From NCBI GenBank assembly GCA_944372275.1, contig CALVYO010000021.1, positions 1 to 16,084 on the forward strand: DNA of 16,084 nt. Reading direction: 5' to 3'. Both the position numbers and the translations under genes were made by a program. The notes under the pieces were generated by a model. The model worked only from the letters and a program-made list of their open reading frames with translations, ran no database searches and was not told the origin of the DNA. Positions 7,810 through 14,170 of the stretch are shown here, piece after piece (the first letter of the stretch is position 1; each line of letters begins with the position of its first letter). Source of the DNA: an uncultured Bacilli bacterium (GTDB taxonomy: Bacteria; Bacillota_I; Bacilli_A; RF39; UBA660).

Positions 7810-8465
7810 TAGTAGCAATCGATGGACCTGCAGGTAGTGGTAAAGGAACTATTGCCAGTATTTTATCGAAAAGATTAAATTTAGTTAATATTGATACCGG
7901 AGCAACATATCGTTGCGTAGCTTTAAAAGCGTTAAGAAACAATTTAAATTTAGAAGATAAAGAAAAAATTATTGAATTATCTAACAATATCGATATAAAG
8001 TTTGACTTAAATAACAATGTTTTTTTAGATGGGATAGACGTTACTAAGGAAATAAGAAGTAAAGAAGTAACTAGTATTGTTTCACCTATTTCAAGTATCG
8101 TTGAAGTAAGAAAAAATATGGTTGATTTACAAAGAAGGTTAGGTAATTCTAATAATGTTGTTATGGAAGGTAGAGATATAACAACAGTAGTTTTTCCTAA
8201 TGCTGATTATAAATTTTACTTAGATGCATCTTTAGATGAACGGGCTAAAAGAAGATTTAAAGAATATCAAGAAAAACAAATCGATATGAGTTATGATGAA
8301 ATATATGAAAATATAAAGAATAGAGATTATAATGATACCCATAAAGAAGTAGGATCATTAATGCGAACAGATGAACAACATTATATTGATTCTACTAATT
8401 TAACAATCGACGAAGTAGTTGAAGAATTTATTAAAATAATAGAAGGTGATAAAAATGAATCTTAA
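7806..8465 (+). CDS. cmk: Cytidylate kinase
   Basis: Cmk phosphorylates CMP and dCMP to the diphosphates. At 219 residues it is the normal size. The P-loop GPAGSGKGT is at residues 7-15, followed by NIDTGATYRCVALKAL, which matches the family's xDTGAxYR stretch. The CMP-binding insert region and MEGRDITTVVFPNADYKFYL are conserved, then the lid segment with DERAKRRFKE and a C-terminal YIDSTNLTIDEVVEEFI. The SD AGGAGG (7794-7799) sits 6 nt before the ATG, inside the end of the nuclease gene, and the two reading frames overlap by 4 nt. The last 11 nt overlap alaS, so this is a continuous coupled unit with both neighbours. Confidence 0.95.
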   Translation: MIVAIDGPAGSGKGTIASILSKRLNLVNIDTGATYRCVALKALRNNLNLEDKEKIIELSNNIDIKFDLNNNVFLDGIDVTKEIRSKEVTSIVSPISSIVEVRKNMVDLQRRLGNSNNVVMEGRDITTVVFPNADYKFYLDASLDERAKRRFKEYQEKQIDMSYDEIYENIKNRDYNDTHKEVGSLMRTDEQHYIDSTNLTIDEVVEEFIKIIEGDKNES

Positions 8466-10191
8466 AGATTTATATATTGACTTTTTTGTAAGTAAAGGAC
8501 ATAAACAAATACCATCTGCTCCTGTTGTCCCAGAAAATGATCCATCGGTATTGTTTAATACAGCAGGAATGCAACCTTTAATTCCTTATTTGATGGGACA
8601 ACCTCATCCTTATGGAACAAGGTTAGTTGATTATCAAAAATGTATCAGAACCAATGATTTAGATAGTATCGGTGATAAAACACATCATACATTTTTCGAA
8701 ATGTTAGGTAATTGGTCTTTAGGTGATTACTTTAAAGAAGAAAGTATAAAATATAGTTTTGAGTTTTTAACCAAAGTATTAAATATTCCAATTAATAAAT
8801 TAGCCGTTACTGTATTTAGTGGTGAAGATGGTATTCCTAAAGATACAGAATCTGCTAAAATATGGCAAAGTTTAGGAATTAATAAAATTGCTTATTTAGG
8901 TAAAGAAGATAATTTTTGGATAGCTGGTGAATCTGGTCCATGTGGTCCTGATACCGAAATATTTTATTTTAGAAGTGATGATGAAGTACCAGATAATTTT
9001 GATCCAAATGATGATAGATGGGTTGAAATATGGAATAATGTTTTTATGCAATATTATAAAGATAGTAATGGGATAACCGAATTACCTAAAAAGAATGTCG
9101 ATACTGGTATGGGTTATGAAAGAGTAGTAGCAGTACTAGAAGGTGTTACAGATAATTATTTATCTAGCGTATGGATTGATATAATTAAAAAAATTGAATC
9201 ATTATCTAAATATAGTTATGAAGAAAATCCTGAAAGTATTAGAATTATTGCCGATCATATCAGAACTGCTGTATTTATATTAGGTGATGAAGCAGGAATT
9301 AAACCATCTAATACTGATCAAGGATATATTTTAAGAAGATTAATTAGAAGAGCGATAAGACACGCTAAAAAATTAGAAATAAATTCTAATGATTGGGAAG
9401 TTGTTATTGCTAATATGATTATCAATAAATATAAAAAATATTATAGTGAATTAGAAAAAAATAAAGATATAATATTAGAAGAATTAACAAAAGAAAAAAA
9501 TAAATTTAATAAGACATTAGAAAAAGGATTAAGAGAATTTGAAAAAATAATAACTAATGTCGATAAAGTATTAAATAAAGATTTAGCGTTTAAATTATAT
9601 GATACCTATGGTTTTCCTATCGAATTAACAGAAGAACTTGCTAAAGAAAAAGGAATTAAAGTAGATATCGCAGGATTTAAAGAAAAATTTAAGGCCCACC
9701 AAGAATTATCGAGAACTGCTTCAAGTGGTAAATTTAAAGGTGGTTTAGCAGGTGATTCTGATAAAGAAATTAAATATCATACGGCTACTCACTTATTAAA
9801 TGCTGCTTTAAAACAAGTAGTCGATAAAAATGTTCATCAAAAGGGAAGTAATATTACTTCTGAAAGAATGCGTTTTGATTTTTCTTGTGATCATAAGTTG
9901 AGTGATGAAGAAAAACAAAAAGTTGAAGAATTGGTAAACAAATGGATAAATGAAAAAATTGCTGTAACTGTTAAAGAAATGTCTAAAGAAGATGCTATTA
10001 AATCAGGTGCAGAATGTATGTTTATTGAAAAATATCCTGATATAGTAACGGTTTATTCAATTGGTGATATATCAAAAGAATTATGCGGTGGACCACACGT
10101 AAAAAATACTAGCGAATTAGGTAAGTTTAAAATAATTAAAGAAGAGGCTAGTAGTGCAGGTGTTAGAAGAATAAAGGCTATTTTAGAATAG
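8455..10191 (+). CDS. alaS: Alanyl-tRNA synthetase, compact form without beta-barrel insert and C-Ala domain
   Basis: This enzyme charges tRNA-Ala. The catalytic core runs from FNTAGMQPL (34-42) through FFEMLGNWSLGDYF (80-93) to motif 3 DTGMGYERVVAVLEG (216-230). The helical tRNA-recognition region follows, to about 420. Editing-domain zinc ligands are present: HTATH (442-446) and CGGPH (544-548), so mischarged Ser/Gly-tRNA can probably be cleared. The protein has only 578 residues against about 870-880 in E. coli or B. subtilis. It passes directly from SSGKFKGGLAG (423-433) into the editing domain, missing the beta-barrel with its TPFYAESGGQ stretch. It stops after AGVRRIKA, missing the whole C-Ala region. 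I chose ATG 8455 with AGAAGGTGAT (8441-8450) as SD over an in-frame GTG at 8446, which lies inside that SD. Confidence 0.95.
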   Translation: MNLKDLYIDFFVSKGHKQIPSAPVVPENDPSVLFNTAGMQPLIPYLMGQPHPYGTRLVDYQKCIRTNDLDSIGDKTHHTFFEMLGNWSLGDYFKEESIKYSFEFLTKVLNIPINKLAVTVFSGEDGIPKDTESAKIWQSLGINKIAYLGKEDNFWIAGESGPCGPDTEIFYFRSDDEVPDNFDPNDDRWVEIWNNVFMQYYKDSNGITELPKKNVDTGMGYERVVAVLEGVTDNYLSSVWIDIIKKIESLSKYSYEENPESIRIIADHIRTAVFILGDEAGIKPSNTDQGYILRRLIRRAIRHAKKLEINSNDWEVVIANMIINKYKKYYSELEKNKDIILEELTKEKNKFNKTLEKGLREFEKIITNVDKVLNKDLAFKLYDTYGFPIELTEELAKEKGIKVDIAGFKEKFKAHQELSRTASSGKFKGGLAGDSDKEIKYHTATHLLNAALKQVVDKNVHQKGSNITSERMRFDFSCDHKLSDEEKQKVEELVNKWINEKIAVTVKEMSKEDAIKSGAECMFIEKYPDIVTVYSIGDISKELCGGPHVKNTSELGKFKIIKEEASSAGVRRIKAILE

Positions 10192-10197
10192 GCTTTT
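10178..10197 (+). terminator. Weak terminator candidate at the alaS stop codon
   Basis: CTATT (10178-10182) pairs with AATAG (10187-10191) around a TTAG loop. It can extend by one G-C pair across a bulge and is followed by TTTT (10194-10197). The stem is short and AT-rich, so termination would be inefficient. It matters only because the next gene has its own promoter 15-40 nt further on. Confidence 0.3.
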
Positions 10198-10205
10198 AAA
10201 ATGTA

Positions 10206-10252
10206 TTGAAAAAAATAAAAAAATTTGGTACAATTATTTTGTAATAAGGTGG
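10206..10252 (+). promoter_or_regulatory. Sigma-A-type promoter and SD for ireB
   Basis: TTGAAA (10206-10211), a 17-nt spacer and TACAAT (10229-10234) form a near-consensus sigma-A promoter, also with an extended -10 TG at 10226-10227. The predicted start is near 10241. AAGGTGG (10246-10252) is the SD, 7 nt before the ATG at 10260. This is the best promoter in the window and separates ireB-ruvX-mltG from alaS. Confidence 0.8.
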
Positions 10253-10259
10253 TGTTATT

Positions 10260-10499
10260 ATGGAAGAAACAAAAATATTTACTACTGATGAAATTGAAGA
10301 AGCTTTAATTGAAGAAACAATTAAAGAAGTAATCGAAATTTTAGATGAAAGAGGTTACAATGCTAAAAATCAATTGATCGGTTATTTGATTAGTGGTGAT
10401 CCAGGGTATATATCAAGTCATAAAGAAGCAAGAAATAAAATAACTAAATTTGATCGAATTAGAGTTTTAGAAGTTTTAGTTGATAATTTTATAAAATGA
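10260..10499 (+). CDS. ireB: IreB/ReoM family regulatory phosphoprotein (DUF965, YrzL)
   Basis: This small cytoplasmic protein of 79 residues is a substrate of the PASTA kinase. Unphosphorylated ReoM in Listeria promotes ClpCP degradation of MurA, and IreB in Enterococcus faecalis tempers cephalosporin resistance. The family core is plain: ERGYNAKNQLIGYLISGDPGYISSHKEARNKI. Known phosphosites are N-terminal threonines (positions 4 and 7 in E. faecalis, 7 in Listeria); here Thr4, Thr8 and Thr9 are the candidates. It sits between alaS and ruvX as in B. subtilis and overlaps ruvX by 4 nt (ATGA). The cognate kinase and phosphatase are encoded about 7 kb upstream in the same window. Confidence 0.95.
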   Translation: MEETKIFTTDEIEEALIEETIKEVIEILDERGYNAKNQLIGYLISGDPGYISSHKEARNKITKFDRIRVLEVLVDNFIK

Positions 10500-10924
10500 A
10501 ATATCTAGGTTTAGATTTAGGAACTAAAACATTAGGTTTAGCAGTTTCAAATGGTGAAATTGCCACATCCTTAAAAACAATAAGATATGAAGATATCGAT
10601 AAATTAATTATCGAATTAAAAAAAATTATATCTGAATATAATATTGATTTATTAGTTTTAGGATTACCTAAAAATATGAATAATACCATAGGACCACGCG
10701 CATTAGAAACTTTAGAATTTAAAGAAAAATTAGAAAAATTAAATTATAAAGTTGTTTTACAAGACGAAAGATTATCTACTGTATCTGCGCATAATTATAT
10801 GTTAAAAGCTGATTTATCGAGAAAAAAAAGAAAAGAAAAAGTAGATGCACTAGCCGCCACAATAATATTACAAACATATTTAGATAAGGAGAATAATAAT
10901 GAAAGAAGAACAAATGAAATTTAA
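10496..10924 (+). CDS. ruvX: RuvX/YqgF family RNase H-fold nuclease
   Basis: This is a putative Holliday-junction resolvase and pre-16S rRNA processing nuclease with an RNase H-like fold. The length of 142 matches the family. Conserved pieces are GLDLGTKTLGLAVS (5-18, Asp7), LLVLGLPKNMNNTIGPRA (52-69), QDERLSTVSAHNYM (89-102) and KVDALAATIILQTYL (115-129, Asp117). These give the acidic catalytic set. The ATG overlaps the ireB stop, and its last 26 nt overlap the next gene, whose SD lies inside ruvX. The order ireB-ruvX-DUF1292 is standard in Firmicutes. Confidence 0.95.
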   Translation: MKYLGLDLGTKTLGLAVSNGEIATSLKTIRYEDIDKLIIELKKIISEYNIDLLVLGLPKNMNNTIGPRALETLEFKEKLEKLNYKVVLQDERLSTVSAHNYMLKADLSRKKRKEKVDALAATIILQTYLDKENNNERRTNEI

Positions 10925-11189
10925 AGTAATAGATGAAAATGGAAAAGAGATTGAATGTGAAGTATTGTTTACATTTGAATCAGATGAAACAAATAAAAAT
11001 TATATAGTTTATACTGATAACACAACTGATGAAGGAGGAAATACAAAGGTATATGCTTCAATATATACACCAGATAGTGAAGATTTAAATTTACAACCAA
11101 TTGAAACTGATAAAGAATGGAAGATAATTGAAACAATACTAAATGAATTACAAGAAGAAGTAAAATCAAGTATGGAGGATAGCGAGTAA
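10899..11189 (+). CDS. DUF1292 family protein (YrzB)
   Basis: This small acidic protein of 96 residues has no known activity. It matches DUF1292: an N-terminal FKVIDENGKEIECEVLFTFES, a middle NYIVYTDNTTDEGGN, VYASIYTP, and a C-terminal EWKIIETILNELQE helix. The start at 10899 has AAGGAG (10886-10891) 7 nt upstream; a second in-frame ATG at 10914 lacks that spacing. Its position between ruvX and mltG is conserved across Firmicutes. Its stop codon lies in a hairpin that precedes mltG. Confidence 0.9.
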   Translation: MKEEQMKFKVIDENGKEIECEVLFTFESDETNKNYIVYTDNTTDEGGNTKVYASIYTPDSEDLNLQPIETDKEWKIIETILNELQEEVKSSMEDSE

Positions 11190-11205
11190 AAACTCGCTTT
11201 ATATT
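11174..11205 (+). promoter_or_regulatory. Distant SD with an intervening hairpin before mltG
   Basis: No SD lies at normal distance from the mltG ATG (11206). GGAGGA is at 11174-11179, 26 nt upstream. Between them AGCGAGT (11181-11187) and ACTCGCT (11192-11198) form a perfect 7-bp stem with an AAAA loop. If folded, the 18-nt hairpin leaves about 8 nt between SD and ATG. The DUF1292 stop TAA (11187-11189) is inside the hairpin. A weak intrinsic terminator is an alternative reading, but only a short, interrupted T stretch follows. Confidence 0.55.
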
Positions 11206-12252
11206 ATGAAGAAGTTAGTTAATATATATATATTTGCTATTGTAATTTTAGGTATTATAATAGTTACAAGTTGTGTGTCTTATAATATCGGTATAAGTCC
11301 GACAACTAAAGAAAGTAATGAAATAACTTTTGATGTTGATGAAAATAGTACTTACTTATCGATTGCAAGTGAATTAAAAGAAAAAAATTTAATTAGATCT
11401 ATTAATTTTTATAAAATTTATATTAAAATATTTAATCCAAGTAATTTACGAAAAGGTACCTATACATTGAATACTAATATGGGAGTAAAAAAAATAGTTG
11501 AAACATTAGAAAATAGCAGTAATATTGAAACAACTAGTTTTGTAATTCCTGAAGGTAAACATATTACAGACGTTGCAGAATATATAAGTGAAGTTACTAA
11601 TTATACTAGTGAAGAATTGTTAAATTATTGGCAAAATGATGATGTTATAAATAATATAATTAATAAATATTGGTTTGTAACTGATGCAGTAAAAAATACT
11701 AATTTAAGATATAATTTGGAAGGATACTTTTTTCCTGCTACTTATGAAATATATAAAGATAGTTCTATTGAAGAAATAACTTACAAAATGTTAGACAAAA
11801 TGGATGAAATATTGTCTAAATATAAAAAAGATATGAAAGAATATTCAGTTCATGAGATATTAACATTAGCTTCAATTGTCGAACATGAAGCAATATTAAA
11901 TGAAGATCGTCCTAAGATTGCAAGAGTATTTTTAAATAGATTAGATAAAGGTATGATGTTACAAAGTTGTGCTACAATTGGTTATGCTATAAATGAGTGG
12001 AAATTAACTTATACTAATTCAGATTTAGCGGTTGATTCTTTATATAATACATATAAATACTATGGTTTACCAGTAGGTCCAGGAGGATTACCTGGTGAAG
12101 CAAGTATTAAAGCAGTTATTTATCCTGATGATAATGATTATTTATATTTTTTAGCTAATGTATTTGATTCTAATTCTAAGCAAACATATTATTCAAAAAC
12201 TTATGCGGAGCATCAACAAAAATGTTTACAATATTTAGGTTATGGTTGCTAG
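11206..12252 (+). CDS. mltG: Endolytic murein transglycosylase MltG (YceG-like)
   Basis: MltG cuts nascent glycan strands at the membrane and helps set strand length. This protein has 348 residues with an N-terminal membrane anchor at about 4-24. A LysM-like region (about 40-105) precedes the YceG domain. FVIPEGKHITDVAEYI (112-127), LEGYFFPATYEIYK (171-184), LASIVEHEA (221-229) with catalytic Glu226, ARVFLNRL (239-246), MLQSCATIGYA (251-261) and GLPVGPGGLPGEASIKA (287-303) are all present. The anchor ends VTSC (20-23), a lipobox-like sequence, so a lipoprotein form is conceivable. It lies downstream of DUF1292 as in B. subtilis and overlaps the methyltransferase frame by up to 31 nt. Confidence 0.94.
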   Translation: MKKLVNIYIFAIVILGIIIVTSCVSYNIGISPTTKESNEITFDVDENSTYLSIASELKEKNLIRSINFYKIYIKIFNPSNLRKGTYTLNTNMGVKKIVETLENSSNIETTSFVIPEGKHITDVAEYISEVTNYTSEELLNYWQNDDVINNIINKYWFVTDAVKNTNLRYNLEGYFFPATYEIYKDSSIEEITYKMLDKMDEILSKYKKDMKEYSVHEILTLASIVEHEAILNEDRPKIARVFLNRLDKGMMLQSCATIGYAINEWKLTYTNSDLAVDSLYNTYKYYGLPVGPGGLPGEASIKAVIYPDDNDYLYFLANVFDSNSKQTYYSKTYAEHQQKCLQYLGYGC

Positions 12253-12806
12253 AAAAATATGCTAAAAAATATGATATTCCCATTATGCAGAAAGATGGAA
12301 TTCAATTTTTAACTAATTTTATAAAAGATAATAATATTAAAAATATATTAGAAATAGGTACAGCAATCGGCTATTCGGCTATTAAAATGGCTTTAGTTGA
12401 TAATGATATTAATATTATATCTATTGAAAGAGATGAAGAACGATATAATAAAGCAGTTAAAAACATTAAAAAATTTAAACTAAACAATAGGATTAAACTT
12501 ATTAAAGATGATGCTTTTAATGTGGAATTAGATGAAAAATTTGATTTGATTTTTATCGATGCTGCTAAAGCGCAAAGTATAAAGTTTTTTAATAAATTTA
12601 GTAAAAATTTAAATAAAAGTAAATATATAATAACCGATAATTTAAAATTTCATGGTTTGGTTGAAAGTAATGAAAAATTTAGTAAAAATTTAAGACAGTT
12701 AATTAAAAAAATAAAAGATTATATTGAATTTTTAAAAGAAAATAAAGAATTTGAAACAATATTTTATGATGTTGGAGATGGAATTAGTATAAGTAAAAAA
12801 AGGTGA
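12222..12806 (+). CDS. SAM-dependent O-methyltransferase (YrrM family)
   Basis: This is a class I methyltransferase of the catechol-O-methyltransferase-like family. ILEIGTAIGYSAIKMA (42-57) is the SAM-binding motif I. ISIERDEERYNKA (66-78) supplies the acidic ribose contact, and LIFIDAAKAQ (109-118) with ITDN (137-140) supplies metal and catalytic positions. B. subtilis YrrM lies at the same place after mltG; some family members (TrmR) methylate 5-hydroxyuridine at tRNA position 34, so a tRNA substrate is plausible here. The ATG at 12222 has no visible SD and would overlap mltG by 31 nt. A TTG at 12246 preceded by AGGT (12237-12240) would give a 186-residue protein, so the true start is uncertain. 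Confidence 0.88.
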   Translation: MFTIFRLWLLEKYAKKYDIPIMQKDGIQFLTNFIKDNNIKNILEIGTAIGYSAIKMALVDNDINIISIERDEERYNKAVKNIKKFKLNNRIKLIKDDAFNVELDEKFDLIFIDAAKAQSIKFFNKFSKNLNKSKYIITDNLKFHGLVESNEKFSKNLRQLIKKIKDYIEFLKENKEFETIFYDVGDGISISKKR

Positions 12807-12810
12807 TTTT

Positions 12811-14121
12811 ATGGAAATAACGATAAGTTATGTAAATAATAGGTTTAAAATGGAAACAGTTGAACAAAAATCACGTAAAAGGACAAGCAACATTGCAAGA
12901 ATAGAAGAAACAGTATTAAATTTACCAGTTAAGCCATTAGTTATTAAAATTGATAATAAAGATGCTAGAATAATATATGAAGACGGGATAAAATTAATCT
13001 TAAAAGATTATCAAAAGCATTTAGATAAACAATTGTATGAAATTATTTTTAATGGAATTGATGATAATACGCCAATTGTAAAAAACGTAAAAAAGATAAA
13101 CAAATCTAAATTAGCAGCTTTAGCATTGACTACTGTTGTATTAGTATCAGTAGCCGTTCCAAAATTTTCTGTAAAAACTGAGACAGAACCTATTATAACT
13201 CATGAAGTTGTCATCGAAAAACCCAAAATTGTCGAATCTAAAATTATTGAGCCAAAATTAGAAATAATCGATGAAAGTAATTATGATTTAACTATTAGGT
13301 TAGAACAATCAAAAGATTTGTTAGATAACAAATTAAATAATAATCCAGTGTTACCAATAAGCAATAGATTAAGTGATTTTGCCATTAATAAAATTGTTAA
13401 TTTTATTAATTCAGAAGATGGGAAATATTGTTTTGAAGTTTGTAATGATTTTGGCATAGATCCATATAGCTATGTTTGTTTAATGATGACTGAATCAAGT
13501 TTAAATCATAATGAAACAGTACCTGGTGGTAAATATTATAATGGCTTTGCTGTTGGAATAAGCCAATTAGAAACACCAAATGGTCAAGAAATAACAGCAT
13601 TTAATTATGCAACTAATCAAGAAGAAACAATGTATGAAACAATGGAAAATGCAACAAATATAAAAACTAATATGAAATTAGGAATTATGTATTATCAAAA
13701 TGTTTTAAATAGATATCATGGTAATGAAAGATTAGCATTTCAATCTTATAATTATGGATATGGATTGGTCGATTTAATAGTTAATATATATGCTGATGAA
13801 ATTGGTGTTTCTTTTGATGAAGTAGTTAACAATTTAAATGATGTTGGTTGGCTAAAATATGTAAAAGAAGTACACGATAATCCAGTTGGTTTTGCTAATA
13901 AATATGAAAATTATGAACAATATGGAGCAACAATAAGATATTTAAAAAATTGGCAATATTCTACGTATGGTAATGGTGATTATATAAGTGATTTGTATTC
14001 ATATTATATTGGAATATATAGTAAAAATATTGTTGATGGGGAAATTATTGAAACAAATTTATTAGATAATAGTGTCGTAAGAAATACTTATTTTAACCAA
14101 AATGATTATCAAATTTCATAA
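12811..14121 (+). CDS. Membrane-anchored SLT-like lytic transglycosylase with an N-terminal cytoplasmic domain
   Basis: This 436-residue protein has three parts. Residues 1-99 form a charged, probably cytoplasmic domain that I do not recognise. A single membrane segment (about 100-117) is followed by a linker rich in Glu/Lys/Pro/Ile (about 122-153). The rest is extracellular, with lytic-transglycosylase hallmarks: FGIDPYSYVCLMMTESSLNHN with likely catalytic Glu228, VGISQLE (248-254), NIKTNMKLGIMYYQNVLNRY (283-302) and AFQSYNYGYGLVD (309-321). About 115 further residues rich in Tyr and Asn follow. It would cut peptidoglycan glycan strands. The SD AAAGGTGA (12799-12806) overlaps the methyltransferase stop. 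It replaces the yrrN/yrrO peptidases found here in B. subtilis and is the last gene of the ireB-mltG unit. Exact family and substrate are inferred. Confidence 0.78.
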   Translation: MEITISYVNNRFKMETVEQKSRKRTSNIARIEETVLNLPVKPLVIKIDNKDARIIYEDGIKLILKDYQKHLDKQLYEIIFNGIDDNTPIVKNVKKINKSKLAALALTTVVLVSVAVPKFSVKTETEPIITHEVVIEKPKIVESKIIEPKLEIIDESNYDLTIRLEQSKDLLDNKLNNNPVLPISNRLSDFAINKIVNFINSEDGKYCFEVCNDFGIDPYSYVCLMMTESSLNHNETVPGGKYYNGFAVGISQLETPNGQEITAFNYATNQEETMYETMENATNIKTNMKLGIMYYQNVLNRYHGNERLAFQSYNYGYGLVDLIVNIYADEIGVSFDEVVNNLNDVGWLKYVKEVHDNPVGFANKYENYEQYGATIRYLKNWQYSTYGNGDYISDLYSYYIGIYSKNIVDGEIIETNLLDNSVVRNTYFNQNDYQIS

Positions 14122-14146
14122 AAGTTTAAGAAATTAAACTTTTTTT
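14121..14146 (+). terminator. Strong intrinsic terminator after the lytic transglycosylase gene
   Basis: AAAGTTTAA (14121-14129) and TTAAACTTT (14134-14142) form a perfect 9-bp stem with a GAAA tetraloop, then the T-run continues to 14146. The left arm begins at the last base of the stop codon. It ends the ireB-to-lytic-transglycosylase unit. Confidence 0.85.
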
Positions 14147-14154
14147 GATATAAT
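14126..14154 (+). promoter_or_regulatory. Promoter overlapping the upstream terminator, for the ttcA-like/radical SAM pair
   Basis: TATAAT (14149-14154) is a consensus -10, with an extended TG at 14146-14147. A -35-like TTAAGA (14126-14131) is 17 nt upstream and lies within the terminator stem-loop. The predicted start is near 14161, leaving about 10 nt before the ATG at 14171. Confidence 0.65.
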
Positions 14155-14170
14155 AATAAAAGTGATGTTT

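Noticed and set aside
8380..8455. T-box or other leader for alaS
   Set aside because: alaS overlaps cmk by 11 nt and has its SD inside cmk, so there is no leader. No AGGGTGG-type T-box antiterminator sequence was seen anywhere in the window.
10192..10259. alaS shortened by a frameshift with a C-Ala remnant downstream
   Set aside because: Only 68 nt separate alaS from ireB, filled by a promoter and SD, and there is no room or residual C-Ala coding. The beta-barrel segment is also absent internally without any frame change.
12222..12252. Frameshift joining mltG and the methyltransferase
   Set aside because: MltG ends at its normal place after the YceG domain, and the methyltransferase has a complete family N-terminus; this is an ordinary overlap with an uncertain start.
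13202..13270. Tandem repeat in the lytic transglycosylase linker (EKPKIVESKIIEPKLEI)
   Set aside because: The units are only loosely alike at protein level and not repeated at DNA level. It is best read as a charged spacer after the membrane segment.
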